64,000 nucleotides of DNA from Arenicola marina (lineage: Eukaryota > Annelida > Polychaeta > Arenicolidae), in contig OZ025248.1 of NCBI GenBank assembly GCA_964019135.1, positions 38,061,670 to 38,125,669 of the forward strand. The letters run 5' to 3'. Positions 26,301 to 41,300 of the stretch are shown piece after piece. Within the stretch, counting starts at the first letter, position 1. Each line of letters opens with the position of its first letter. Position numbers and translations under genes: made by a program. Under the pieces are notes generated by a model. It was not told where the DNA came from and searched no databases. It was given only the letters and a program-made list of their open reading frames with translations.

Positions 26301-29300
26301 TGGTGCAACATGACGAGTCGGTAGATGCAGAGTGGTACAATATGACGAGTCGGTAGGAACAGAGTGGTACAACATAACGAGTCGGTAGGTGCAGAGTGGT
26401 ACAACATGACGTGTCGGTAGGGGCAGAGTGGCGCAACATGACGTGTCGGTAGGGACAGAGTGGTGCAACAAGACGAGTCGGTAGGTGTAGAGTGGCGCAA
26501 CATGACGTGTCGGTAGGACAGAGTGGTACAACATGACGAATCGGTAGTTAAAGAGTGGTACAACATGACGAGTTGTTAAGGGCAGAGTGGTGCAACATGA
26601 CGAGTTGGTAGGGGCAGAGTGGTGCAACATGACGAGTCGGTAGATGCAGAGTGGTACAATATGACGGGTCGGAAAGGAACAGAGTGATACAACATGACGA
26701 GTCGGTAGGTGCAGAGTGGTACAACATGACGTGTCGGTAGGGGCAGAGTGGTGTAACATGACGTGTCGGTAGGGGCAGAGTGGTGCAAGATGACGAGTCG
26801 GTAGGTGTAGAGTGGCGCAACATGACGAGTCAGCAGGTGCAGAGTGGCGCAACATGAAGTGTCGTTAGGGGCAGAGTGGTAAAACATGACGAGTCGATAA
26901 ATACAGAGCGGTACAACATGACGAGTCGGTAGGACAGAGTGGTGCAACATGACGAGTCGTTAGGACAGAGTGGTACAACATGACGAGTCGGTAGGTGCAG
27001 AGTGGTACAATATGACGAGTCGGTAGGAACAGAGTGATACAACATGACGAATCGGTAGGTGCAGAGTGGCGCAACATGAAGTGTCGTTAGGGGCAGAGTG
27101 GTGCAACATGACGAGTCGGTAGGTGCAGAGTGGTGCAACATGACGAGTCGGTAGGACAGAGTGGTACAACATGACGAGTCGGTAGGTGCAGAGTGGTACA
27201 ACATGACGAGTCGGTAGGACAGAGTGGTGCAACATGACGAGTCGGTAGGTGCAGAGTGGCGCAACATGACGTGCCGGGAGGGGCAGAGTGGTGCCACATG
27301 CCGAGTCGGTAGGTGCAGAATAGTGCAATATGACGAGTCGGTAGGTGCAGAGTGGTGCAACATGACGAGTCGGTAGATGCAGAGTGGTACAATATGACGA
27401 TTCGGTAGGAACAGAGTGGTACAACATGACGAATCGGTAAGTGCAGAGTGGTACAACATGACGTGTCGGTAGGGGCAGAGTGGCGCAACATGACGTGTCG
27501 GTAGGGGCAGAGTGGAGCAACATGACGAGTCGGTAGGTGTAGAGTGGCGCAACATGACGTGTCGGTAGGACAGAATGGTACAACATGACGTGTCGGTAAG
27601 GCAGAATGGTAAAACATGACGACTCGGTAGATGCAGAGTGGTACAATATGACGGGTCGGTAGGTGCAGAGTGGTACAACAGGACAAGTTGGTAGGGGCAG
27701 AGTGGTGCAACATGACGAGTCAGTAGGGGCAGAGTGGTGCAACATGACAAGTCGGTAGGAAAGGTGGTACAGCGTGACGAGTCGGTAGCTGCTGAGTGGT
27801 GAAACATGATGAGTCGGGGGTGCAGAGTGGTACAACATGACGAGTTGGTAGGGGCGGTGATAAATGACGAGTCAGTATGACAGAGTGGTAGAACATGACG
27901 AGTCGGTAGGGGCAGAGTGGTAAAACATGACGAGTTGGTAGGTGCAGAATGGTGCAACATGACGAGTCGGTAGGACAGAGTGGAACAACATGACGATTCG
28001 GTAGGTGCAGAGTGGTACATGACGAATCGGTAGGTGCAGAATGGTGCAACATGACGAGTTGGTAGTGGCAGAGTGGTGCAACATGACGAGTCGGTAGATG
28101 CAGAGTGGTACAATATGACGAGTCGGTAGGAACAGAGTGGTACAACATAACGAGTCGGTAGGTGCAGAGTGGTACAACATGACGTGTCGGTAGGGGCAGA
28201 GTGGCGCAACATGACGTGTCGGTAGGGACAGAGTGGTGCAACAAGACGAGTCGGTAGGTGTAGAGTGGCGCAACATGACGTGTCGGTAGGACAGAGTGGT
28301 ACAACATGACGAATCGGTAGTTAAAGAGTGGTACAACATGACGAGTTGTTAAGGGCAGAGTGGTGCAACATGACGAGTTGGTAGGGGCAGAGTGGTGCAA
28401 CATGACGAGTCGGTAGATGCAGAGTGGTACAATATGACGGGTCGGAAAGGAACAGAGTGATACAACATGACGAGTCGGTAGGTGCAGAGTGGTACAACAT
28501 GACGTGTCGGTAGGGGCAGAGTGGTGTAACATGACGTGTCGGTAGGGGCAGAGTGGTGCAAGATGACGAGTCGGTAGGTGTAGAGTGGCGCAACATGACG
28601 AGTCAGCAGGTGCAGAGTGGCGCAACATGAAGTGTCGTTAGGGGCAGAGTGGTAAAACATGACGAGTCGGTAAATACAGAGCGGTACAACATGACGAGTC
28701 GGTAGGACAGAGTGGTGCAACATGACGAGTCGTTAGGACAGAGTGGTACAACATGACGAGTCGGTAGGTGCAGAGTGGTACAATATGACGAGTCGGTAGG
28801 AACAGAGTGATACAACATGACGAATCGGTAGGTGCAGAGTGGCGCAACATGAAGTGTCGTTAGGGGCAGAGTGGTGCAACATGACGAGTCGGTAGGTGCA
28901 GAGTGGTGCAACATGACGAGTCGGTAGGACAGAGTGGTACAACATGACGAGTCGGTAGGTGCAGAGTGGTACAACATGACGAGTCGGTAGGACAGAGTGG
29001 TGCAACATGACGAGTCGGTAGGTGCAGAGTGGCGCAACATGACGTGCCGGGAGGGGCAGAGTGGTGCCACATGCCGAGTCGGTAGGTGCAGAATAGTGCA
29101 ATATGACGAGTCGGTAGGTGCAGAGTGGTGCAACATGACGAGTCGGTAGATGCAGAGTGGTACAATATGACGATTCGGTAGGAACAGAGTGGTACAACAT
29201 GACGAATCGGTAGGTGCAGAGTGGTACAACATGACGTGTCGGTAGGGGCAGAGTGGCGCAACATGACGTGTCGGTAGGGGCAGAGTGGAGCAACATGACG

Positions 29301-32300
29301 AGTCGGTAGGTGTAGAGTGGCGCAACATGACGTGTCGGTAGGACAGAATGGTACAACATGACGTGTCGGTAAGGCAGAATGGTAAAACATGACGAGTCGG
29401 TAGATGCAGAGTGGTACAATATGACGGGTCGGTAGGTGCAGAGTGGTACAACAGGACAAGTTGGTAGGGGCAGAGTGGTGCAACATGACGAGTCAGTAGG
29501 GGCAGAGTGGTGCAACATGACAAGTCGGTAGGAAAGGTGGTACAGCGTGACGAGTCGGTAGCTGCTGAGTGGTGAAACATGATGAGTCGGGGGTGCAGAG
29601 TGGTACAACATGACGAGTTGGTAGGGGCGGTGATAAATGACGAGTCAGTATGACAGAGTGGTACAACATGACGAGTCGGTAGGGGCAGAGTGGTAAAACA
29701 TGACGAGTTGGTAGGTGCAGAATGGTGCAACATGACGAGTCGGTAGGACAGAGTGGAACAACATGACGATTCGGTAGGTGCAGAGTGGTACATGACGAAT
29801 CGGTAGGTGCAGAATGGTGCAACATGACGAGTTGGTAGTGGCAGAGTGGTACAATGTGACGAGTCAGTAGGAGAGAGTGGTACAACATGACGAGTCGGGA
29901 GATACAGAGTGGTACAATATGACGAGTCGGTAGGACAGAATGGTGCAACATGACGAGTCAGTATGAGAGAGTTGTACAACATGACGAGTCGGTAGGGGCA
30001 GAGTGGTACATGACGAATCGGTAGGTGCAGAGTGGTGCAACAGGACAAGTTGGTAGAGGCAGAGTGGTACAATATGACGAGTCAGTGGGACAGAGTGGTA
30101 CAACATGACGAGTCGGTAGATACAGAGTGGTACAACATGACGTGTTGGTAGGGGCAGAGCGGTGCAACATGACGAGTCGGTAGATGCAGAGTGGTACAAT
30201 ATGACGAGTCGGTAGGGCAGAGTGGTAAAACATGACGAGTCGGTAGGACAGAGTGACACAAAATGACTAGGCGGTAGGTGCAGACTGGTGCAACATGATG
30301 AGTCGGTAGGTGCAGAGCGGTACAACATGACGTGTCGGTAGGTGCAGAGTGGTACAACAGGACAAGTTGGTAGGGGCAGAGTGGTGCAACATGACGAGTC
30401 AGTAGGGGCAGAGTGGTGCAACAAGACGAGTCGGTAGGTGTAGAGTGGCGCAACATGACGTGTCGGTAGGACAGAGTGGTACAACATGACGAATCGGTAG
30501 TTAAAGAGTGGTACAACATGACGAGTTGTTAAGGGCAGAGTGGTGCAACATGACGAGTTTGTAGGGGCAGAGTGGTGCAACATGACGAGTCGGTAGATGC
30601 AGAGTGGTACAATATGACGGGTCGGAAAGGAACAGAGTGATACAACATGACGAGTCGGTAGGTGCAGAGTGGTACAACATGACGTGTCGGTAGGGGCAGA
30701 GTGGTGTAACATGACGTGTCGGTAGGGGCAGAGTGGTGCAAGATGACGAGTCGGTAGGTGTAGAGTGGCGCAACATGACGAGTCAGCAGGTGCAGAGTGG
30801 CGCAACATGAAGTGTCGTTAGGGGCAGAGTGGTAAAACATGACGAGTCGGTAAATACAGAGCGGTACAACATGACGAGTCGGTAGGACAGAGTGGTGCAA
30901 CATGACGAGTCGTTAGGACAGAGTGGTACAACATGACGAGTCGGTAGGTGCAGAGTGGTACAATATGACGAGTCGGTAGGAACAGAGTGATACAACATGA
31001 CGAATCGGTAGGTTCAGAGTGGCGCAACATGAAGTGTCGTTAGGGGCAGAGTGGTGCAACATGACGAGTCGGTAGGTGTAGAGTGTTGCAACATGACGAG
31101 TCGGTAGGACAGAGTGGTACAACATGACGAGTCGGTAGGTGCAGAGTGGTACAACATGACGAGTCGGTAGGACAGAGTGGTGCAACATGACGAGTCGGTA
31201 GGTGCAGAGTGGCGCAACATGACGTGCCGGGAGGGGCAGAGTGGTGCCACATGCCGAGTCGGTAGGTGCAGAATAGTGCAATATGACGAGTCGGTAGGTG
31301 CAGAGTGGTGCAACATGACGAGTCGGTAGATGCAGAGTGGTACAATATGACGATTCGGTAGGAACAGAGTGGTACAACATGACGAATCGGTAGGTGCAGA
31401 GTGGTACAACATGACGTGTCGGTAGGGGCAGAGTGGCGCAACATGACGTGTCGGTAGGGGCAGAGTGGAGCAACATGACGAGTCGGTAGGTGTAGAGTGG
31501 CGCAACATGACGTGTCGGTAGGACAGAATGGTACAACATGACGTGTCGGTAAGGCAGAATGGTAAAACATGACGACTCGGTAGATGCAGAGTGGTACAAT
31601 ATGACGGGTCGGTAGGTGCAGAGTGGTACAACAGGACAAGTTGGTAGGGGCAGAGTGGTGCAACATGACGAGTCAGTAGGGGCAGAGTGGTGCAACATGA
31701 CAAGTCGGTAGGAAAGGTGGTACAGCGTGACGAGTCGGTAGCTGCTGAGTGGTGAAACATGATGAGTCGGGGGTGCAGAGTGGTACAACATGACGAGTTG
31801 GTAGGGGCGGTGATAAATGACGAGTCAGTATGACAGAGTGGTACAACATGACGAGTCGGTAGGGGCAGAGTGGTAAAACATGACGAGTTGGTAGGTGCAG
31901 AATGGTGCAACATGACGAGTCGGTAGGACAGAGTGGAACAACATGACGATTCGGTAGGTGCAGAGTGGTACATGACGAATCGGTAGGTGCAGAATGGTGC
32001 AACATGACGAGTTGGTAGTGGCAGAGTGGTGCAACATGACGAGTCGGTAGATGCAGAGTGGTACAATATGACGAGTCGGTAGGAACAGAGTGGTACAACA
32101 TAACGAGTCGGTAGGTGCAGAGTGGTACAACATGACGTGTCGGTAGGGGCAGAGTGGCGCAACATGACGTGTCGGTAGGGACAGAGTGGTGCAACAAGAC
32201 GAGTCGGTAGGTGTAGAGTGGCGCAACATGACGTGTCGGTAGGACAGAGTGGTACAACATGACGAATCGGTAGTTAAAGAGTGGTACAACATGACGAGTT

Positions 32301-35300
32301 GTTAAGGGCAGAGTGGTGCAACATGACGAGTTGGTAGGGGCAGAGTGGTGCAACATGACGAGTCGGTAGATGCAGAGTGGTACAATATGACGGGTCGGAA
32401 AGGAACAGAGTGATACAACATGACGAGTCGGTAGGTGCAGAGTGGTACAACATGACGTGTCGGTAGGGGCAGAGTGGTGTAACATGACGTGTCGGTAGGG
32501 GCAGAGTGGTGCAAGATGACGAGTCGGTAGGTGTAGAGTGGCGCAACATGACGAGTCAGCAGGTGCAGAGTGGCGCAACATGAAGTGTCGTTAGGGGCAG
32601 AGTGGTAAAACATGACGAGTCGGTAAATACAGAGCGGTACAACATGACGAGTCGGTAGGACAGAGTGGTGCAACATGACGAGTCGTTAAGACAGAGTGGT
32701 ACAACATGACGAGTCGGTAGGTGCAGAGTGGTACAATATGACGAGTCGGTAGGAACAGAGTGATACAACATGACGAATCGGTAGGTGCAGAGTGGCGCAA
32801 CATGAAGTGTCGTTAGGGGCAGAGTGGTGCAACATGACGAGTCGGTAGGTGCAGAGTGGTGCAACATGACGAGTCGGTAGGACAGAGTGGTACAACATGA
32901 CGAGTCGGTAGGTGCAGAGTGGTACAACATGACGAGTCGGTAGGACAGAGTGGTGCAACATGACGAGTCGGTAGGTGCAGAGTGGCGCAACATGACGTGC
33001 CGGGAGGGGCAGAGTGGTGCCACATGCCGAGTCGGTAGGTGCAGAATAGTGCAATATGACGAGTCGGTAGGTGCAGAGTGGTGCAACATGACGAGTCGGT
33101 AGATGCAGAGTGGTACAATATGACGATTCGGTAGGAACAGAGTGGTACAACATGACGAATCGGTAGGTGCAGAGTGGTACAACATGACGTGTCGGTAGGG
33201 GCAGAGTGGCGCAACATGACGTGTCGGTAGGGGCAGAGTGGAGCAACATGACGAGTCGGTAGGTGTAGAGTGGCGCAACATGACGTGTCGGTAGGACAGA
33301 ATGGTACAACATGACGTGTCGGTAAGGCAGAATGGTAAAACATGACGAGTCGGTAGATGCAGAGTGGTACAATATGACGGGTCGGTAGGTGCAGAGTGGT
33401 ACAACAGGACAAGTTGGTAGGGGCAGAGTGGTGCAACATGACGAGTCAGTAGGGGCAGAGTGGTGCAACATGACAAGTCGGTAGGAAAGGTGGTACAGCG
33501 TGACGAGTCGGTAGCTGCTGAGTGGTGAAACATGATGAGTCGGGGGTGCAGAGTGGTACAACATGACGAGTTGGTAGGGGCGGTGATAAATGACGAGTCA
33601 GTATGACAGAGTGGTACAACATGACGAGTCGGTAGGGGCAGAGTGGTAAAACAAGACGAGTTGGTAGGTGCAGAATGGTGCAACATGACGAGTCGGTAGG
33701 ACAGAGTGGAACAACATGACGATTCGGTAGGTGCAGAGTGGTACATGACGAATCGGTAGGTGCAGAATGGTGCAACATGACGAGTTGGTAGTGGCAGAGT
33801 GGTACAATGTGACGAGTCAGTAGGAGAGAGTGGTACAACATGACGAGTCGGGAGATACAGAGTGGTACAATATGACGAGTCGGTAGGACAGAATGGTGCA
33901 ACATGACGAGTCAGTATGAGAGAGTTGTACAACATGACGAGTCGGTAGGGGCAGAGTGGTACATGACGAATCGGTAGGTGCAGAGTGGTGCAACAGGACA
34001 AGTTGGTAGAGGCAGAGTGGTACAATATGACGAGTCAGTGGGACAGAGTGGTACAACATGACGAGTCGGTAGATACAGAGTGGTACAACATGACGTGTCG
34101 GTAGGGGCAGAGCGGTGCAACATGACGAGTCGGTAGATGCAGAGTGGTACAATATGACGAGTCGGTAGGGCAGAGTGGTAAAACATGACGAGTCGGTAGG
34201 ACAGAGTGACACAAAATGACTAGGCGGTAGGTGCAGACTGGTGCAACATGATGAGTCGGTAGGTGCAGAGCGGTACAACATGACGTGTCGGTAGGTGCAG
34301 AGTGGTACAACAGGACAAGTTGGTAGGGGCAGAGTGGTGCAACATGACGAGTCAGTAGGGGCAGAGTGGTGCAACAAGACGAGTCGGTAGGTGTAGAGTG
34401 GCGCAACATGACGTGTCGGTAGGACAGAGTGGTACAACATGACGAATCGGTAGTTAAAGAGTGGTACAACATGACGAGTTGTTAAGGGCAGAGTGGTGCA
34501 ACATGACGAGTTTGTAGGGGCAGAGTGGTGCAACATGACGAGTCGGTAGATGCAGAGTGGTACAATATGACGGGTCGGAAAGGAACAGAGTGATACAACA
34601 TGACGAGTCGGTAGGTGCAGAGTGGTACAACATGACGTGTCGGTAGGGGCAGAGTGGTGTAACATGACGTGTCGGTAGGGGCAGAGTGGTGCAAGATGAC
34701 GAGTCGGTAGGTGTAGAGTGGCGCAACATGACGAGTCAGCAGGTGCAGAGTGGCGCAACATGAAGTGTCGTTAGGGGCAGAGTGGTAAAACATGACGAGT
34801 CGGTAAATACAGAGCGGTACAACATGACGAGTCGGTAGGACAGAGTGGTGCAACATGACGAGTCGTTAGGACAGAGTGGTACAACATGACGAGTCGGTAG
34901 GTGCAGAGTGGTACAATATGACGAGTCGGTAGGAACAGAGTGATACAACATGACGAATCGGTAGGTGCAGAGTGGCGCAACATGAAGTGTCGTTAGGGGC
35001 AGAGTGGTGCAACATGACGAGTCGGTAGGTGTAGAGTGTTGCAACATGACGAGTCGGTAGGACAGAGTGGTACAACATGACGAGTCGGTAGGTGCAGAGT
35101 GGTACAACATGACGAGTCGGTAGGACAGAGTGGTGCAACATGACGAGTCGGTAGGTGCAGAGTGGCGCAACATGACGTGCCGGGAGGGGCAGAGTGGTGC
35201 CACATGCCGAGTCGGTAGGTGCAGAATAGTGCAATATGACGAGTCGGTAGGTGCAGAGTGGTGCAACATGACGAGTCGGTAGATGCAGAGTGGTACAATA

Positions 35301-38300
35301 TGACGATTCGGTAGGAACAGAGTGGTACAACATGACGAATCGGTAGGTGCAGAGTGGTACAACATGACGTGTCGGTAGGGGCAGAGTGGCGCAACATGAC
35401 GTGTCGGTAGGGGCAGAGTGGAGCAACATGACGAGTCGGTAGGTGTAGAGTGGCGCAACATGACGTGTCGGTAGGACAGAATGGTACAACATGACGTGTC
35501 GGTAAGGCAGAATGGTAAAACATGACGAGTCGGTAGATGCAGAGTGGTACAATATGACGGGTCGGTAGGTGCAGAGTGGTACAACAGGACAAGTTGGTAG
35601 GGGCAGAGTGGTGCAACATGACGAGTCAGTAGGGGCAGAGTGGTGCAACATGACAAGTCGGTAGGAAAGGTGGTACAGCGTGACGAGCCGGTAGCTGCTG
35701 AGTGGTGAAACATGATGAGTCGGGGGTGCAGAGTGGTACAACATGACGAGTTGGTAGGGGCGGTGATAAATGACGAGTCAGTATGACAGAGTGGTACAAC
35801 ATGACGAGTCGGTAGGGGCAGAGTGGTAAAACAAGACGAGTTGGTAGGTGCAGAATGGTGCAACATGACGAGTCGGTAGGACAGAGTGGAACAACATGAC
35901 GATTCGGTAGGTGCAGAGTGGTACATGACGAATCGGTAGGTGCAGAATGGTGCAACATGACGAGTTGGTAGTGGCAGAGTGGTACAATGTGACGAGTCAG
36001 TAGGAGAGAGTGGTACAACATGACGAGTCGGGAGATACAGAGTGGTACAATATGACGAGTCGGTAGGACAGAATGGTGCAACATGACGAGTCAGTATGAC
36101 AGAGTTGTACAACATGACGAGTCGGTAGGGGCAGAGTGGTACATGACGAATCGGTAGGTGCAGAGTGGTGCAACAGGACAAGTTGGTAGAGGCAGAGTGG
36201 TACAATATGACGAGTCAGTGGGACAGAGTGGTACAACATGACGAGTCGGTAGATACAGAGTGGTACAACATGACGTGTCGGTAGGGGCAGAGCGGTGCAA
36301 CATGACGAGTCGGTAGATGCAGAGTGGTACAATATGACGAGTCGGTAGGGCAGAGTGGTAAAACATGACGAGTCGGTAGGACAGAGTGACACAAAATGAC
36401 TAGGCGGTAGGTGCAGACTGGTGCAACATGATGAGTCGGTAGGTGCAGAGCGGTACAACATGACGTGTCGGTAGGTGCAGAGTGGTACAACAGGACAAGT
36501 TGGTAGGGGCAGAGTGGTGCAACATGACGAGTCAGTAGGGGCAGAGTGGTGCAACATGACAAGTCGGTAGGAAAGGTGGTACAGCGTGACGAGTCGGTAG
36601 CTGCTGAGTGGTGAAACATGATGAGTCGGGGGTGCAGAGTGGTACAACATGACGAGTCGGTAGGTGCAGAATGGTACAACATGACGAGTCGGTAGGTGCA
36701 GAATGGTACAACATGACGTGTCGGTAGGGGCAGAGTGGCGCAACATGACGTGTCGGTAGGGGCAGAGTGGAGCAACATGACGAGTCGGTAGGTGTAGAGT
36801 GGCGCAACATGACGTGTCGGTAGGACAGAGTGGTACAACATGACGAGTCGGTAGGGGCAGAGTGGTAAAACATGACGAGTCGGTAGATGCAGAGTGGTAC
36901 AATATGACGAGTCGGTAGGTGCAGAGTGGTACAACATGACGAGTCGGTAGGTGAAGAGTGGTGCAACATGACGAGTTGTAGGGGCAGAGTGGTGCAACAT
37001 GACAAGTTGGTAGGGGCAGAGTGGTGCAACATGACGAGTCAGAAGGAAAGGTGGTACAGCCTGACGAGTTGGTAGGTGCAGAGTGGTACAATATGACGAG
37101 TTGGTAGGGGCGGTGATAAATGACGCGTCAGTATGACAGAACGGTACAACATGACGAGTCGGTAGGGGCAGAGTGGTAAAACATGACGATTTGGTATGTG
37201 CAGAGTGGTGCAACATGACGATTCGGTAGGTGCAGAGTGGTGCAACATGACGAGTTGGTAAGGGCAGAGTGGTACAATATGACGAGTCAGTAGGACAGAG
37301 TGGTACAACATGACGAGTCGGGAGATACAGAGTGGTACAACATGACGAGTGGGTAGGACAGAATGGTACAACATGACGAGTCGGTTGGACAGAGTGGTAC
37401 AACATGACGTGTCGGTAGGGGCAGAGCGGTGCAACATGACGAGTCGGTAGGACAGAGTTGTCAAACATGACGAATCGGTAGGACAGAGTGATACAACATG
37501 ACGAGTCGGTAGGACAGAGTGATACAACATGACGAGTCGGTAGGTGCAGACTGGTGCAACATGACGAGTCGGTAGGTGCAGAGTGGTACAACATGACGTG
37601 TCGGTAGGGGCAGAGTGGTGCAACATGAGGAGTCGGTAGGACAGAGTGGTACAACATGACGTGTCGTTAGGGGCAGAGCGGTGCAACATGACGAGTCGGT
37701 ATGTGCAGAGTGGTGCAACATGACGAGGGGCAGAATGGTGCAACATGGCAAGTCGTTAGGACAGAGTGGTACAACATGGCGAATCGGTAGGTTCAGAGTG
37801 GTGCAACATGACGAGTCGGTAGGACAGAGTGGTACAACATGACGTGTCGGTAGGACAGAGTGGTACAACATGACGAGTCGGTAGGTGCAGAGTGGTACAA
37901 CATCACGAGTCGGTGGGTGCAGAGTGGCGCAACATGACGAGTCGGTAGGACAGAGTGGTACAACATGACGTGTCGGTAGGGGCAGAGCGGTGCAACATGA
38001 CGAGTCGGTAGATGCAGAGTGGTACAATATGACGAGTCGGTAGGGCAGAGTGGTAAAACATGACGAGTCGGTAGGACAGAGTGACACAACATGACTAGGC
38101 GGTAGGTGCAGACTGGTGCAACATGATGAGTTGGTAGGTGCAGAGTGGTACAACATGACGTGTCGGTAGGGGCAGAGTGGTGCAACATGAGGAGTCGGTA
38201 GGACAGAGTGGTACAACATGACGTGTCGGTAAGACAGAGTGGTACAACATGACGAGTCGGTAGGGGCAGCGTGGTGCAACATGACGAGTCGCTAGATGCA

Positions 38301-41300
38301 GACTGGTACAACATGACGAGTCGGTACGACAGAGTGGTACAACATGACGAGTCGGTAGGTGCAGAATGGTACAACATGACGAGTCGGTAGGTGCAGAGTG
38401 GTACAACATGACGTGTCGGTAGGGGCAGAGTGGCGCAACATGACGTGTCGGTAGGGGCAGAGTGGAGCAACATGACGAGTCGGTAGGTGTAGAGTGGCGC
38501 AACATGGCGTGTCGGTAGGACAGAGTGGTACAACATGACGAGTCGGTAGGGGCAGAGTGGTAAAACATGACGAGTCGGTAGATGCAGAGTGGTACAATAT
38601 GACGAGTCGGTAGGTGCAGAGTGGTACAACATGACGAGTCGGTAGGTGAAGAGTGGTGCAACATGACGAGTTGTAGGGGCAGAGTGGTGCAACATGACAA
38701 GTTGGTAGGGGCAGAGTGGTGCAACATGACGAGTCAGAACGAAAGGTGGTACAGCCTGACGAGTCGGTAGGTGCAGAGTGGTACAATATGACGAGTTGGT
38801 AGGGGCGGTGATAAATGACGCATCAGTATGACAGAACGGTACAACATGACGAGTCGGTAGGGGCAGAGTGGTAAAACATGACGAGTTGGTATGTGCAGAG
38901 TGGTGCAACATGACGATTCGGTAGGTGCAGAGTTGTACATGACGAATCGGTAGGTGCAGAGTGGTGCAACATGACGAGTTGGTAAGGGCAGAGTGGTACA
39001 ATATGACGAGTCAGTAGGACAGAGTGGTACAACATGACGAGTCGGGAGATACAGAGTGGTACAACATGACGAGTCGGTAGGACAGAATGGTACAACATGA
39101 CGAGTCGGTTGGACAGAGTGGTACAACATGACGTGTCGGTAGGGGCAGAGCGGTGCAACATGACGAGTCGGTAGGACAGAGTTGTCAAACATGACGAAGC
39201 GGTAGGACAGAGTGATACAACATGACGAGTCGGTAGGACAGAGTGATACAACATGACGAGTCGGTAGGTGCAGACTGGTGCAACATGACGAGTCGGTAGG
39301 TGCAGAGTGGTACAACATGACGTGTCGGTAGGGGCAGAGTGGTGCAACATGAGGAGTCGGTAGGACAGAGTGGTACAACATGACGTGTCGTTAGGGGCAG
39401 AGCGGTGCAACATGACGAGTCGGTATGTGCAGAGTGGTGCAACATGACGAGGGGCAGAATGGTGCAACATGGCAAGTCGTTAGGACAGAGTGGTACAACA
39501 TGGCGAATCGGTAGGTTCAGAGTGGTGCAACATGACGAGTCGGTAGGACAGAGTGGTACAACATGACGTGTCGGTAGGACAGAGTGGTACAACATGACGA
39601 GTCGGTAGGTGCAGAATGGTACAACATGACGAGTCGGTAGGACAGAGTTGTGTAACATGACGAGTCGGTAAGACAGAGTGATACAACATGACGAGTCGGT
39701 AGGTGCAGAGTGGTGCAACATGACGAGTTGGTAGGAGCAGAGTGGTACAACATGACGAGTCGGTAGGGGCAGACTGGTACAACATGACGAGTCGGTAGGA
39801 CAGAGTGGTACATGACGAGTCGGCTGGTGCAGAATGGCGCAACATGACGAGTCGGTAGGTGCAGAGTGGCGCAACATGACGAGTCGGTAGGTGCAGAGTG
39901 GTACAACATGACGAGTTGGCAGGGGCAGAGCGGTGCAATATGACGAGTCAGTAGGACAGAGTGGTACAACATGACGAGTCGGTAGGGAGAGAGTGGTGCA
40001 ACATGACGAGTCGGTAGGGAGAGAAAGGTGCAACATGACGAGTCGGTAGGGAGAGAGTGGTGCAACATGACGAGTCGGTAGGGAGAGAAAGGTGCAACAT
40101 GACGAGTCGGTAGGGAGAGAGTGGTGCAACATGACGAGTCGGTAGGGAGAGAAAGGTGCAACATGACGAGTCGGTAGGGAGAGAGTGGTACAACATGACG
40201 AGTCGGTAGGTGCAGAGTGGTACAACATGACGAGTCGGTAGGGGCAGAGTGGTGCAACATGACGAGTCGGTATATGCAGAGTGGTGCAACACGACGAGTC
40301 GGTAGGTGCAGAGTGGTGCAACATGAAGAGTCGATAGGGCAGAGTGTTGCAACATGAAGAGTTGGTAGGGGCAGAGTGGTGCAATATGACGAGTCAGTAG
40401 GACAGAGTGGTACAACATGGCGAGTCGGTAGGTGCAGATTGGTACAACATGACGAGTCGGTAGAACAGAGTGGTACAACATGACGAGTCGGTAGGTGCAG
40501 AGTGGTACAATATGACGAGTTGGTAGGGGCGGTGATAAATGACGCGTCAGTATGACAGAAGGGTACAACATGACGAGTCGGTAGGGGCAGAGTGGTAAAA
40601 CATGACGAGTTGGTATGTGCAGTGTGGTGCAACATGACGATTCGGTAGGTGCAGAGTTGAAACATGACGAATCGGTAGGTGCAGAGTGGTGCAACATGAC
40701 GAGTTGGTAAGGGCAGAGTGGTACAATATGAGGAGTCAGTAGGACAGAGTGGTACAACATGACGAGTCGGGAGATACAGAGTGGTACATGACGAGTCGGT
40801 AGGACAGAATGGTACATGACGAGTCGGTTGGACAGAGTGGTACAACATGACGTGTCGGTAGGGGCAGAGCGGTGCAACATGACGAGTCGGTAGATGAAGA
40901 GTGGTGCAACATGACGAGGGGCAGAATGGTGCAACATGGCAAGTCGTTAGGACAGAGTGGTACAACATGGCGAATCGGTAGGTTCAGAGTGGTGCAACAT
41001 GACGAGTCGGTAGGACAGAGTGGTACAACATGACGTGTCGGTAGGACAGAGTGGTACAACATGACGAGTCGGTAGGTGCAGAGTGGTACAACATGACGAG
41101 TCGGTAGGACAGAGTGATACAACATGACGACTCGGTAGGTGCAGACTGGTGCAACATGACGAGTCGGTAGGTGCAGAGTGGTACAACATGACGTGTCGGT
41201 AGGGGCAGAGTGGTGCAACATGAGGAGTCGGTAGGACAGAGTGGTACAACATGACGTGTCGTTAGGGGCAGAGCGGTGCAACATGACGAGTCGGTATGTG

